Shown in pieces: positions 17,572 through 26,871 of a stretch of 64,000 nt of DNA. Position 1 is the first letter of the stretch, and each line of letters starts with the position of its first letter. The stretch lies in NCBI GenBank assembly GCA_965232015.1, contig OZ246946.1:744001-808000 (forward strand), written 5' to 3'. The stretch is from JAJEAO01 sp963667635. GTDB taxonomy: Bacteria > Acidobacteriota > Vicinamibacteria > Marinacidobacterales > Marinacidobacteraceae. A model generated the notes under the pieces. That model worked only from the letters and a program-made list of their open reading frames with translations. It did no database searches and had not been told where the DNA came from. Position numbers and translations under genes: made by a program.

Positions 17572-17659
17572 ATCGGCGAGGATCCGGCGGGCGGAGAGCC
17601 CCGAACCCGGAGAGGGCTTAGAATTGGGCAGTTTCGCGCTCAGCCTGGAGGAATCGCCC

Positions 17660-19687
17660 GTGAAAACAAGAACTCCCGTCGCCCTGCTCCTCGCGCTGCT
17701 CCTCGCGGGCGCCGCGGTCGCCCAGAACCGCGACCAGCCCGAGGGCGAGTGGCGCTACCAGAGCGGGGACGCTTGGGGCACGCGCTATTCCCCGCTCGCC
17801 GAGGTGAACGCGGAGAACTTCAACGACCTCGAGGTCGCATGGATCTGGCGGGGCGACAACTTCGGCCCCAAACCCAGCTACCTGTCGAAATCCACTCCCA
17901 GCTACATCGACGGGAAGCTGTTCACCGTGGTCGGCTACCGGCGCGCGGTGGTTTCGATCGACCCCGCGAGCGGTGAAACCCTGTGGAGCTACTCCGAGCC
18001 CACAACCCGGCGTTTCGAGGAGTCCATGCGCTCCAGCTACGGCAAGGGCGTGGCCTACGCCGAGATCGACGGGAGACTCGTCATCTACGTGGTCAGCCCG
18101 GGGTTCTTCCTGCACGCGTTCGACGGCGAGACCGGGGAACACATCGAGGGCTTCGGGGCGCCCGTGGACATCCCGGGATTCCCGAAGACCGGCGTCGTGG
18201 ACCTCCTCGCCCACTTCGGCTACAACTACGACCCCTACGAGGGGTTGGCCCCCACCGTGGGGTACATCACCAATTCCTCGCCCCCGATCGTGGTGAACGG
18301 GACCATCGTGGTGGGGAATTCCGCCGCGCAGGGATACCACCAGACCCGGATCGAGAACGTTCCCGGCGACATTCTCGCGTTCGACGCCCGCACCGGCGAC
18401 TTCAAGTGGAAGTTCAACGTGACGCCGCGCTCCGAAGATGACTTTGCCGCCAGTACCTGGGAGAACGACGCCTGGAAGTGGACCGGCGACGTCTCCTCGT
18501 GGGCTCCGCTGTCGGCCGACCTCGAGCGGGACATCGTGTACATCCCCACCAACGCGCCGACCATCGACTTCTATGGCGGGTTCCGGCCGGGAGACAACCT
18601 GTTCGGGACCAGCGTGATTGCGCTCAACGCTCAGACCGGCGAGCGGGTATGGCACTTCCAGACCACCCACCACCCCATCTGGAACCACGACCTCCCGAAC
18701 GTGCCGATCCTGGCGGACGTGGAGGTGAACGGCGAGAAGGTGCCGATGGCGATCCAGACCACCAAGCAGGGTTACACCTTCGCCTTCAACCGGGAGACCG
18801 GCGAGCCGGTGTGGCCCATCGAAGAGGTCGAGGTCCCGCAGTCCATCGTGCCCGGGGAAAAACTGTCTCCCACCCAGCCGGTCCCGACGGTGCCCGCGCC
18901 GGTCGAAATGCTCGACCTGAGCGAGGACAACCTGATCGACTACACCCCGGAACTGAGGCAGAAGGCCATCGAAATCGTCTCCGAGTACACCGTGGGCGGT
19001 CCCTACATGCCTCCGATTCCCAGGGGGTACGACGAAAACAAGGGGTGGATCGCCTGCGGCGTCCACTCCGCGGTCAACATCACCCACCCGGCCGCCCTCG
19101 ACCCCGCGACCGGAATCCTCTACCAGTCCTCCGGTCCCAGCTGCTCCGGTCGCATCGTGCAGCCGGGGGTGGACGCGGATCAGCCGGACCACGACTGCAC
19201 CTCGCCCAGCGGCAAGTGCACCACCATCGGCGAGACGGTCGCCGAGTGGGTCAACTATCGGGCGATCGGGATCCCGGGTCCGGACGGGCTGCCCATCTAC
19301 AAGCCGCCCTACAGCCGCGTCACCGCGATCGACATGAACACCGGCGAGCACCTCTGGTGGGTTCCGATCGGCGAGCCCAACGATCGGATCAAGAACCATC
19401 CGGCCCTCGAGGGCGTGGACCTGTCGAACGTCGGGGGACAGGGCCGCTCGATCCTCATGGTGAGCGGCGATTTGCTGCTCACGACCGAGGGCATGGGGGG
19501 GCCGCGAGTGCTGAACGCCCACGACAAGAGGACCGGGGAGAAGGTCGGCAGCATCGAGCTTCCGGCGATCGGGATGTACGGCATGATGACCTACAGGCAC
19601 GAGGGACGGCAGTACATCGTGGTCCAGACGGGCGAGCGCGGCCGCTTCCCCGAGTCCTACACCGCGCTGGCTCTCCCGAAGGAGTAG
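17660..19687 (+). CDS. Exported PQQ-dependent dehydrogenase (quinoprotein, glucose/alcohol dehydrogenase type)
   Basis: A 675-residue protein with a signal peptide (residues 1-20, ending GAAVAQ) and an eight-bladed propeller built from tryptophan-containing repeats such as DPASGETLWSY, DARTGDFKWKF, NAQTGERVWHF and DMNTGEHLWWV. Conserved GDAWGTRYSPLAEVNAENF opens the domain, as in quinoprotein glucose and alcohol dehydrogenases. HHPIWNHDLPNVPIL is also typical. It would oxidise sugars or alcohols in the periplasm and pass electrons to the respiratory chain; the substrate is not determinable. No cytochrome c CxxCH motif is present. GTG at 17660 follows GGAGG with good spacing; TAGAAT at 17619-17624 may be the -10 element. 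Confidence 0.88.
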   Translation: MKTRTPVALLLALLLAGAAVAQNRDQPEGEWRYQSGDAWGTRYSPLAEVNAENFNDLEVAWIWRGDNFGPKPSYLSKSTPSYIDGKLFTVVGYRRAVVSIDPASGETLWSYSEPTTRRFEESMRSSYGKGVAYAEIDGRLVIYVVSPGFFLHAFDGETGEHIEGFGAPVDIPGFPKTGVVDLLAHFGYNYDPYEGLAPTVGYITNSSPPIVVNGTIVVGNSAAQGYHQTRIENVPGDILAFDARTGDFKWKFNVTPRSEDDFAASTWENDAWKWTGDVSSWAPLSADLERDIVYIPTNAPTIDFYGGFRPGDNLFGTSVIALNAQTGERVWHFQTTHHPIWNHDLPNVPILADVEVNGEKVPMAIQTTKQGYTFAFNRETGEPVWPIEEVEVPQSIVPGEKLSPTQPVPTVPAPVEMLDLSEDNLIDYTPELRQKAIEIVSEYTVGGPYMPPIPRGYDENKGWIACGVHSAVNITHPAALDPATGILYQSSGPSCSGRIVQPGVDADQPDHDCTSPSGKCTTIGETVAEWVNYRAIGIPGPDGLPIYKPPYSRVTAIDMNTGEHLWWVPIGEPNDRIKNHPALEGVDLSNVGGQGRSILMVSGDLLLTTEGMGGPRVLNAHDKRTGEKVGSIELPAIGMYGMMTYRHEGRQYIVVQTGERGRFPESYTALALPKE

Positions 19688-19751
19688 CGCGACTCCGTCT
19701 CCGGCGCGCCCCCGACCGGCGGCGCGCCGGGTTCCAGGGAGCGCCGCCCGT

Positions 19752-19887
19752 CCCATGGAGCGCCGCTCTCCACCGGTTCTCCCGGTAGGGGTGCGGCACG
19801 ACGGAGGGCTGGCCCCCTCGCCCCCGCCCCCGCCCCCGCCCCCACCGGGAGGACTGGCCGGGAGGACTGGCCGGGAGAACTGGCCGA
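19752..19887. repeat. Dispersed-repeat remnant with C-rich tract and 13-bp tandem repeats
   Basis: It starts with ATGGAGCGCCGCTCTCCA and a CCGGTTCTCCCGG variant, then a cytosine-rich tract at about 19813-19846 with repeated CGCCCC units, whose complement has several G5 runs and could fold as a G-quadruplex. Three 13-bp units of GGGAGGACTGGCC type follow at 19847-19859, 19860-19872 and 19873-19885. No gene is visible between 19688 and 19984. Confidence 0.85.
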
Positions 19888-19939
19888 ACTCCACCGGGTT
19901 GACTCGGAGGCGCGGAGCGCGCCGGCGAGCCGGACATAG

Positions 19940-19961
19940 GATTATGTAGAATCACATAATC
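19940..19961. promoter_or_regulatory. AT-rich inverted repeat upstream of the ATPase gene
   Basis: GATTATGT (19940-19947) and ACATAATC (19954-19961) are exact reverse complements around AGAATC, in strong contrast to the GC-rich surroundings. It ends 23 bases before the ATPase start codon, where a promoter or an autoregulatory operator would lie. TATGTAGAAT contains plausible -10 hexamers. Confidence 0.6.
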
Positions 19962-19984
19962 ACTGGCGCGATCATCTTGTCTCC

Positions 19985-21391
19985 ATGCAGTTCCTGAACC
20001 GCGCCGCGGAGCTGCGCCGACTCGATTCCGCGCTCCGGCGCGACGGAGGGTTCGCCGCGATCTGGGGGCGCCGCCGGGTGGGCAAGTCGCGCCTGCTCAT
20101 CGAGTGGTGCGCGGCCCGCGATGGCCTCTACACCGTGGCGGACGGCTCCGCGCCCCCGGTCCAGCGCCGCTACTTCGCCGGGGCGGTGGCGCGGCGGTTC
20201 CCCGGGTTCTCGAGCGTCGAGTACCCAGACTGGCGCAGTCTGCTGGACCGGCTTCGCGCCGAGGCGACCGCCTCCGGTTGGCGCGGCCCGTGGGTCGTGG
20301 ACGAGCTCCCGTATCTCATCGCCGGCGACCGTTCCCTGCCGAGCGCGCTGCAGCGCTGGCTGGATGCGCCTGGTCCGCGACCGTGCCTCGTCGTTTGCGG
20401 ATCGAGCATCCGCATGATGCACGGCGCTGTTCTCGACGCCGCCGCGCCGCTCTACGGCCGCGCCTCCGAGGCCTTCGGCGTCCGCCCCCTGAGCCCGGGT
20501 CATATCCGGGATGTCCTCCCCGGGGCATTCCCGCGGGACTGCATGGCGTTTTACGCGGTGTGGGGCGGGATGCCGCGCTATTGGGAGCTCGCCGAGCCTC
20601 ACGGGGCCCGCGTCGAGGCCGCCGTGGACGATCTCGTGCTGGATCCGGCGGGTCCGCTCCATCACGAGCCGGATCGGTTGCTCCGCCAGGAAATCCCTCC
20701 GGCGATGTCGCTGCGGCCGCTCCTCGACGTCATCGGCGCCGGCGCCCATCGGATGAGCGAGATCGCTGGCCGCCTGGGCCGACCGGCGTCCAGTCTCTCC
20801 GGGCCGTTGGCGGCTCTCCGGGAGATGGATCTGGTGCGGCGCGAGGCGCCCTTCGGCAGCCCTCCCCGCTCCGGGAAGCGGAGCCTCTACTGCCTTGCCG
20901 ACCCCTTTCTGCGGCTGTGGTTCCGCGTTGTCGCCCCCCACCAGGCGGCGCTCGCGGCGTCGCCGGCGGAGACCCGGCTCGGGTGGTGGCGAAGCGCCCG
21001 GTCAACTCTCGAAGCCGCCGCCTGGGAGGAGCTCTGCCGGATGGCGATCCCCCGGCTCCACCGCACGTCGAGTCCGCTCGGTCGCCTCGGGCCCTGGGGT
21101 CCGGCGGCGCGCTACTGGCGCGGAAGCGAGCCCGAGCTGGACATCGTGGCGGCGTCGGCGGACGGCGAGCGGCTCCTGATCGGTGAGGCGACGTCGGGGC
21201 CGGGGAAGCGACCGCGGTTTCGCCCTCTCCCGGCGGCGGGTGCGCCTCCGGGGCTCCAGGCCTGGATCCGGGCGCGGTCCCGGCCTCCCCGGGTCGTTCT
21301 CGCCCGGTTCTCGCTCGACGCGGCGCCGTCTTCCGATCTCGACGGTGTCTTCACCGTGGGGGCGGAGACGATCTTCGACGCGCTGGCCTGA
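19985..21391 (+). CDS. AAA+ ATPase of the archaeal-type ATPase/DUF234 family
   Basis: A 468-residue cytoplasmic protein. The opening FLNRAAELRRL and Walker A GRRRVGKS at residues 28-35 are typical of this family; a Walker B-like VVDELPYLI segment is at about residues 104-112, followed by a sensor-like LVVCGSSIRMM. A winged-helix region (about 240-290) precedes a C-terminal DUF234-like domain where SEPELDIVAASADGERLLIGEA resembles a PD-(D/E)XK core, but the usual lysine after E-x is a threonine here (GEAT), so nuclease activity is doubtful. Members are abundant in archaea and scattered in bacteria; their function is unknown. The gene stands alone behind an AT-rich palindrome, consistent with a mobile or selfish gene. 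Confidence 0.85.
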   Translation: MQFLNRAAELRRLDSALRRDGGFAAIWGRRRVGKSRLLIEWCAARDGLYTVADGSAPPVQRRYFAGAVARRFPGFSSVEYPDWRSLLDRLRAEATASGWRGPWVVDELPYLIAGDRSLPSALQRWLDAPGPRPCLVVCGSSIRMMHGAVLDAAAPLYGRASEAFGVRPLSPGHIRDVLPGAFPRDCMAFYAVWGGMPRYWELAEPHGARVEAAVDDLVLDPAGPLHHEPDRLLRQEIPPAMSLRPLLDVIGAGAHRMSEIAGRLGRPASSLSGPLAALREMDLVRREAPFGSPPRSGKRSLYCLADPFLRLWFRVVAPHQAALAASPAETRLGWWRSARSTLEAAAWEELCRMAIPRLHRTSSPLGRLGPWGPAARYWRGSEPELDIVAASADGERLLIGEATSGPGKRPRFRPLPAAGAPPGLQAWIRARSRPPRVVLARFSLDAAPSSDLDGVFTVGAETIFDALA

Positions 21392-21404
21392 CCCCGATCG
21401 AGGG

Positions 21405-22601
21405 CTACGCCGGTCCCACCATCGCCCTTCCGGAGGGGACGGCGGGGAAGGTGACCGGGTAGTCCCGCCGCAGGGACGCGAGGAGGGTCGGGGCGCGGTC
21501 CGGGGTGGTGAGAACGACCGCGGAGCCGCCGAGACCGGCGCCGGTGAGCCGGGCTCCGAGCGCCCCGGCGGCCCGCGCCGTCCGGACCAGCCGGTCGAGC
21601 GCATCGGTGCTGACCTGGTAGTGGCGGCGCAGGGACTCGTGGGAGGCGTCGAGAAGGGCGCCGAGCTGTTCCGCGTCGCCGCTGCGGAGCGCCCGGATCG
21701 CCCGCTGGACCCGCCCGGCCTCCTCCACGAGGTGCGTGGCGCGTGAGGCCAGCGGCGGAGGCAGCGAGCGGATGGCGCGGCGCCGATCGGAGGCGGACGA
21801 GTGGGAGAGGAGTCCCGGGAATCCGCCGGATGCGCCGAGCTGGCGCTCGAGGCCGGCGAGAGTGGCGGCGGCTTCCGCCACCCGGGCATCGAAGATGCGG
21901 CCGGCGGCGCCTCCCTTGTCGGCCGGAATTCCGGTGAAGGCCGCGAGGAAGGCGAAGCGGCCGGCGTCCACCGGAACCGGCGTCCACGCCGGCGGCTCGA
22001 AGGTGAGGTGGAGCGCGCATCCGGGGCGTGCTCCGAGGGCGATGGACTGGTCCATGGCGCCGCCAGCGATGGCGACGCCGCGTTCGGCGGCGGCGAGGTC
22101 GAGCGCGAGGCCGGGCAGCTCCTCGTCGTCGAGCGCCTCCGGTCTTCGGTTCACGGCGAGCAGCGCGTGGGCCGCCGCCACCACCAGCGCCGAGGACGAG
22201 GAAAGCCCGCTCGCGGCGGGCAGGGTCGAATCAAGGAAACCGTCGAAGCCTCGCATCGGCCCGCCGAGCCAGTCCCCGGCGCGAAGCCCGGCGCCGGCGG
22301 CGTGGAGGTAGCGCCCGAATCCCGGCGGTGGCGCGCCGCCGAGACGGAAGTCCGCGATTCCAGCGCCGGGGAGCGTGGTGTGGCACCGGACACGGTCGTC
22401 GGGTCGAACCCGGAAGGCGAGGTGAAGGCCCTGGCGCAGCGCGAACGGAAGGACAGGCAGACCGCAGTAGTCGAGGTGTTCGCCGATCACGTTCACCCGC
22501 CCCGGAGCGAAGGCCACCCCGGCCGGTCGGTCGCCGAACCGCTCCCGGAACAGCTCTCGGGAGCGCTCCTCGAGGCGCGGAACCGCGGGGTCAGCGGGCA
22601 T
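21405..22601 (-). CDS. galK: Galactokinase (GHMP kinase family)
   Basis: A 398-residue cytoplasmic enzyme that phosphorylates galactose to galactose 1-phosphate with ATP. APGRVNVIGEHLDY at about residues 32-45 is the galactokinase signature (usually GRVNLIGEHTDY), followed by the ATP-binding GHMP motif ASGLSSSSALVVAAA and the C-terminal GARLTGAGLGGSAV motif. ATG at 22601 lies inside the last codons of the upstream Lhr helicase gene, so the two overlap and are likely co-transcribed; a GTG at 22631 in the same frame is an alternative start. The exported beta-galactosidase at 2414-6181 could supply its substrate, although it is not in the same operon. No galE or galT is present in the window. 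Confidence 0.88.
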   Translation of the reverse strand: MPADPAVPRLEERSRELFRERFGDRPAGVAFAPGRVNVIGEHLDYCGLPVLPFALRQGLHLAFRVRPDDRVRCHTTLPGAGIADFRLGGAPPPGFGRYLHAAGAGLRAGDWLGGPMRGFDGFLDSTLPAASGLSSSSALVVAAAHALLAVNRRPEALDDEELPGLALDLAAAERGVAIAGGAMDQSIALGARPGCALHLTFEPPAWTPVPVDAGRFAFLAAFTGIPADKGGAAGRIFDARVAEAAATLAGLERQLGASGGFPGLLSHSSASDRRRAIRSLPPPLASRATHLVEEAGRVQRAIRALRSGDAEQLGALLDASHESLRRHYQVSTDALDRLVRTARAAGALGARLTGAGLGGSAVVLTTPDRAPTLLASLRRDYPVTFPAVPSGRAMVGPA

Positions 22602-25600
22602 GAGCGGCGACCGGGGTGAACGCCCCGTCACGGAGCCGGAGCGCGCCCTTCGCGTTCACCGGCGTCCGGGGCCCCGGGACGAGGAGACCGGAGAGATTCA
22701 GCGGGTCGGCGGGGCTGAGCACGACCTCCGCCGGCGCCGCGTCTCGCCGGCGGATGCGCCGGAGCGCCTCCACCGCGGACGGGAGGGCGAACTGCTCGCC
22801 GGCGAACGTGGAGACGAATCGGCCGCCGACCACTTCGCCCCGCATCTCGAGGCGGCGCAGAACGAGCTGCAGGCGGCGCCAGCGTCCTTCGAGCCGTTCC
22901 CTCTTCACCAGATCCCGAAAGACGACGCCCCACCGCTCGAGGAGCTGACGCGCCACCGCCTCGTCCCCGGCGTCGGCTTCGGGCGCGTCCGGGCCGTCGG
23001 GAGCGGTGAGGAGCGCCCAGCGTCCCGCGCCGTAGCGGGCCCGGGCGCGGCGATAGCGTCCCGCCGCCGAGCGCCGGCGCGGGTTCATCAGGGCGCGAAG
23101 GTTGTCGAAGCCGTCGCTCGTCACCCGCCCGGCGGCGGCGAGTTCCCACAGGGCGTCTTCGAGGACGGACGGCAGGAGCCGGGTGGCGCGCTCCAGCTCG
23201 AAGAAGAACTGCGCCCCGCCGGCCTCGAGTTCGGCGAGCGCCCGACGGGCTGGCGAGGAGAGCCCGGCGGGGGCGGAAGCGCCCTCTTCCGGCTCCCTCC
23301 GCTCCAGCCACACCGGGAGATCCCGGCGGAGGAGGAGACTCACCGGGGCGACCCGGGTCAGACGCCCGCTGCCCGGAACGCTTCGGGCGCCCGCGGACAT
23401 CCGCCCCCACACGACCTCTCCCGACAGACAGTTCCGGTCCAGCCACTCGCGGCGGTAACCGCGAACCCGGAGCGGCAGGATCGAGTCTTCCCAGGCGGCG
23501 GAGGGGGCCTCGAGACCCTGGAGCTGCGCGACGATGCCGAGGACGCCGCGGGGGCCGTGGAGCGCGGCGCCGGGGGCGGCGTGCTGCCACACCGCGAGGA
23601 AGTCGAGGAAACGGGCGGCGCTGACCGGCTCGGATCGGCGGCGCAGCCGCGCCAGCGTGAGCCGGTGGATCCGGGCGAGAATCCGCCGGTGGCACCACTC
23701 GGTTCCCTCGCCACCGGGTCGGAAGCGGCCCCGGAGCACCGTCCCCTCCGTCTCCAGCGCGGTGAGCGCCGACCGGATTCGCGCCTTCGGGAGCCGGAGA
23801 TGTTCCCCGAGGGCGGGGACGGTCCACGGGCCCGAGCTGTCGAGCAGACCGCGCACGACCTCGCGGGTCGCGGCTTCCGGATCGGCCGGCGGGGAGGAAG
23901 TCAGCGGAGGCGCGGCTCGATCGGGCCATTCGGCGTCCGGCCACACCAGCCGGACGAGGGCGAGGCGTTCCACCGGCGCGAGGAATCGGACGCCGTCCAG
24001 CCGGGCGGCCACCACCCGTCCGGCGCGCTCGAGCTCCGCGAACTCGTCGGCCCACTCCGGCTTTACGGGCGCCGCCCCCAGCGTGAGCAGCGCGTCGTGC
24101 AGCTCGTCGGCGTCGCGCACCACCGGCGCCGCCTCTTCGGTGGCGCGCGCGATCGCCGCCGGGTCGAGGATCGCCTGGGAGTCGAGCGAGGGGGGAAGGG
24201 CGCCGCGCATCCGGACGGCGCGGGCGCGGCGCTCCTCGAGGGGAGCGGGATCGAGGAACGCGAACGGGTTGGCGTTCAGGATCTCGGCGGCGAACGGGGA
24301 GGGTTCGGCGGCGTCGCGGGCGAGGGTCCGGACCGTTCCCGAGGCGATGCCGTCGAGGATGCGCTTCAGGCCCTCCAGATCGAGCGCGTCGTCGAGGGCG
24401 TCCCGGAGCGACTCTTCGACCAGTGGATGCTCCGGGATCCGGACCTCGCCGGCGAGGTTCTCGGCGCAGGCCGCCTGGTCGGGGAACACCGCGGCGAGGA
24501 GGTCGTCGGAGAGCATCCGCTGGATGGGGGGCGGCACCCGCTGGCCGCCGCGGCGGCGGGGCACGGCGAGCGCGCGGGATGCGGTCCAGCGCCAGCGGAC
24601 ACCGAACAGCGGCGCGCCGAGCACCGCCTGGCGGAGGACGGACTCGACGCTCGCCGACTTCAGGAACCGGAAGACGGACTCGAGCGGAAACGAGTGGAGC
24701 TCGGTGAGCGAGATCACGATCCCGTCGTCGGTGGCGGCGGCCTGGAGTTCGACGTTGAACGCGCGGCAGAAACGCTTCCGCAGCGCGAGTCCCCACGCCC
24801 GGTTGATGCGGCTGCCGAACGGGGCGTGGAGGACGAGCTGCTGTCCGCCCGACTCGTCGAAAAAGCGTTCGGCCACGACGGTCCCCTGTGACGGCATGGC
24901 GCCGAGCGCCGCCCGCCCGGAGGCGAGGTAGGACACGAGCTGCGCCGCTCCGCCGGGGTCCACCCCGAGGCTCTCGAGTTCCCGGCGCGCCTGGTCCGGC
25001 GCCGCCTCGTCCACCGCGTCCCGGAGATCGCTGACGGCGGCGCTCAGCTCGTCGGTGCGCCCGGGCGCCTCGCCGCGCCAGAACGGGATGGTGGGCGGGG
25101 CGCCGCCGGCATCCTCGACCCGTACCTGCCCCTGGGCGATGCGCCGGATCCTCCACGAGGTCGTGCCGAGCAGGAACACGTCGCCGCGGCTGCTCTCGAC
25201 CGCGAAGTCCTCGTCGAGCTGGCCCACGACGCGGTCGTCGGGCTCGGCGACGACCTGGTACTGCGCGGTCTCCGGAATCGCTCCGCCGTTCGCGATGGCG
25301 GCGAGACGCGCCCCCCGGCGGGGTCGGACCGTCTTCGAGACCGCGTCGAGGTGGAGGTGGGCCCCGCGCCGGCCCCGCGAGGTGGCCACCCCCTCGGCGA
25401 GGGTTCGGATCACGTCGTCGAACGCGGCGCGCGGCAGCCCCCGGTAGGGGAAGGCCCGGCGGGCGAAGGCATGGAGATCGTCGAGCGCGATGGGATGTTC
25501 GCCGTCGGCCGCCGCCTCGGCGACAAGCTGCTGGGCGAGGACATCGAGAGGCGCCTCGGGGATCCGCACCGCGTCGAGATCGCCGCCCGCCACCGAGCGG

Positions 25601-26760
25601 AGGAGAGCCGCGCATTCGACGAGGTCGTCGCGCGTGGTCGGAAACAGCCGGCCCTTCGGGGTCGCCCCGAGCCAGTGGCCGGAGCGACCGACGCGCTGGA
25701 GGAGGACGGCGATGGAGCGGGGCGAGCCGAGCTGGCACACGAGGTCCACCGAGCCGATGTCGAGCCCGAGCTCGAGCGAGGCGGTCGCGACGACGGCGCG
25801 GAGCTCGCCGGCGGCGAGCCGCCGCTCGGCGTCGAGACGGGTCTCCTTCGCGACGCTGCCGTGGTGGGTGGCGAGGTCTTCCTTCGGGAGCCGCTCCGAC
25901 AGCGCATGGGTGAGCCGCTCCGCCATCCGCCGCGTGTTCACGAACACGAGCGTGGTCCGGTGTTCGCGGATCAGCGCGGCGATTCGGTCGTGGACATCCT
26001 CCATGACCTCGTGGGTGGCCACCGCACCCAGCTCGGCGCCGGGCGTCTCGACGGCGAGGTCCAGCCGGCGGCGGGGATCCACGCGGAGGATCTCGGGCTC
26101 GGGGCCGGCGGCGCCGACGAGGAACCGGGCGAGGCGGGGCAGGGGGCGCGCGGTAGCCGAAAGGCCGATCCGCTGCAGGCGACGGTCCGCGGCCCGATCG
26201 AGCCGCTCGAGCGTGAGGGCGAGATGGCTGCCGCGCTTGTCCCGGGCGAGCGCATGGATCTCGTCCACGATGATGGTGTCGGCGGTGGAGACCATCTCGC
26301 GTCCCAGCCGGGCGGTGAGGAGCAGGTAGAGCGACTCGGGCGTGGTGACCAGGATGTGTGGAGGACGACGGAGCATCCGAGCGCGGAGGTTCGCCGGCGT
26401 GTCGCCGGTCCGCAGGGCGGCCCGGACTTCGGGGATCCCGGGGTCGTCCTCGCGGGCCGCCGCGAGGATGCCGGCGAGCGGCGCCTCCAGATTGCGATGG
26501 ATGTCGGACGAGAGCGCCTTCAGGGGGGAGACGTAAACGACCCGCACCCGGTCTTCGAGGGTCCCGGCGCGAGCCTCGGCGAAGAGGCGGTCGAGGGCGG
26601 CGAGGAAGGCGGCGAGCGTCTTGCCGGAACCGGTGGGAGCGGTGAGGAGGACGTGCCTGCGGGCCGCGATCGCCGGCCACGCCCGCTCCTGGGGCTCGGT
26701 GGGCGCCTCGAACCGGGAGGCGAACCACCGGGAGACGGCCGGTTCGAAGGAGGAGGTCAT
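22591..26760 (-). CDS. lhr: Lhr-type superfamily 2 DNA helicase
   Basis: A 1389-residue protein close in size to E. coli Lhr. Walker A is APTGSGKT at residues 41-48, the Walker B/DEAD-box motif is VDEIHALARDKRGSHLALTLERL, and motif VI includes QRVGRSGHWLGA. The N-terminal about 850 residues form the helicase core with winged-helix and beta-barrel domains; the C-terminal half is the Lhr-specific region of several winged-helix domains. Family members are 3' to 5' helicases linked to DNA repair and acting on DNA-RNA hybrids. ATG at 26760 sits just after GATAAC on this strand without a ribosome binding site. The end overlaps the galK start by 11 bases. Confidence 0.92.
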   Translation of the reverse strand: MTSSFEPAVSRWFASRFEAPTEPQERAWPAIAARRHVLLTAPTGSGKTLAAFLAALDRLFAEARAGTLEDRVRVVYVSPLKALSSDIHRNLEAPLAGILAAAREDDPGIPEVRAALRTGDTPANLRARMLRRPPHILVTTPESLYLLLTARLGREMVSTADTIIVDEIHALARDKRGSHLALTLERLDRAADRRLQRIGLSATARPLPRLARFLVGAAGPEPEILRVDPRRRLDLAVETPGAELGAVATHEVMEDVHDRIAALIREHRTTLVFVNTRRMAERLTHALSERLPKEDLATHHGSVAKETRLDAERRLAAGELRAVVATASLELGLDIGSVDLVCQLGSPRSIAVLLQRVGRSGHWLGATPKGRLFPTTRDDLVECAALLRSVAGGDLDAVRIPEAPLDVLAQQLVAEAAADGEHPIALDDLHAFARRAFPYRGLPRAAFDDVIRTLAEGVATSRGRRGAHLHLDAVSKTVRPRRGARLAAIANGGAIPETAQYQVVAEPDDRVVGQLDEDFAVESSRGDVFLLGTTSWRIRRIAQGQVRVEDAGGAPPTIPFWRGEAPGRTDELSAAVSDLRDAVDEAAPDQARRELESLGVDPGGAAQLVSYLASGRAALGAMPSQGTVVAERFFDESGGQQLVLHAPFGSRINRAWGLALRKRFCRAFNVELQAAATDDGIVISLTELHSFPLESVFRFLKSASVESVLRQAVLGAPLFGVRWRWTASRALAVPRRRGGQRVPPPIQRMLSDDLLAAVFPDQAACAENLAGEVRIPEHPLVEESLRDALDDALDLEGLKRILDGIASGTVRTLARDAAEPSPFAAEILNANPFAFLDPAPLEERRARAVRMRGALPPSLDSQAILDPAAIARATEEAAPVVRDADELHDALLTLGAAPVKPEWADEFAELERAGRVVAARLDGVRFLAPVERLALVRLVWPDAEWPDRAAPPLTSSPPADPEAATREVVRGLLDSSGPWTVPALGEHLRLPKARIRSALTALETEGTVLRGRFRPGGEGTEWCHRRILARIHRLTLARLRRRSEPVSAARFLDFLAVWQHAAPGAALHGPRGVLGIVAQLQGLEAPSAAWEDSILPLRVRGYRREWLDRNCLSGEVVWGRMSAGARSVPGSGRLTRVAPVSLLLRRDLPVWLERREPEEGASAPAGLSSPARRALAELEAGGAQFFFELERATRLLPSVLEDALWELAAAGRVTSDGFDNLRALMNPRRRSAAGRYRRARARYGAGRWALLTAPDGPDAPEADAGDEAVARQLLERWGVVFRDLVKRERLEGRWRRLQLVLRRLEMRGEVVGGRFVSTFAGEQFALPSAVEALRRIRRRDAAPAEVVLSPADPLNLSGLLVPGPRTPVNAKGALRLRDGAFTPVAAHAR

Positions 26761-26791
26761 GGGTTATCGCGGTTCCGACCGGAAGAACCGG

Positions 26792-26863
26792 GCGGACTGG
26801 AGTCCGGACCCTTCACCAGTCCGCAAGTGCTGTGATGGCGGTTCTGCCGGACTGGAGTCCGGC
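26792..26863. repeat. Inverted partial copy of the dispersed repeat plus palindrome
   Basis: GCCGGACTGGAGTCCGGC is at 26846-26863 and a CGGACTGGAGTCCGG copy at 26792-26808. Between them, the complement of CACTTGCG-ACTGGTGAAG (26810-26832) matches the 3' part of the long repeat at about 2287-2306 and 62523-62540, in reverse orientation. It lies between the kynureninase 3' end and the lhr start. Confidence 0.8.
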
Positions 26864-26871
26864 GCGCCGGT

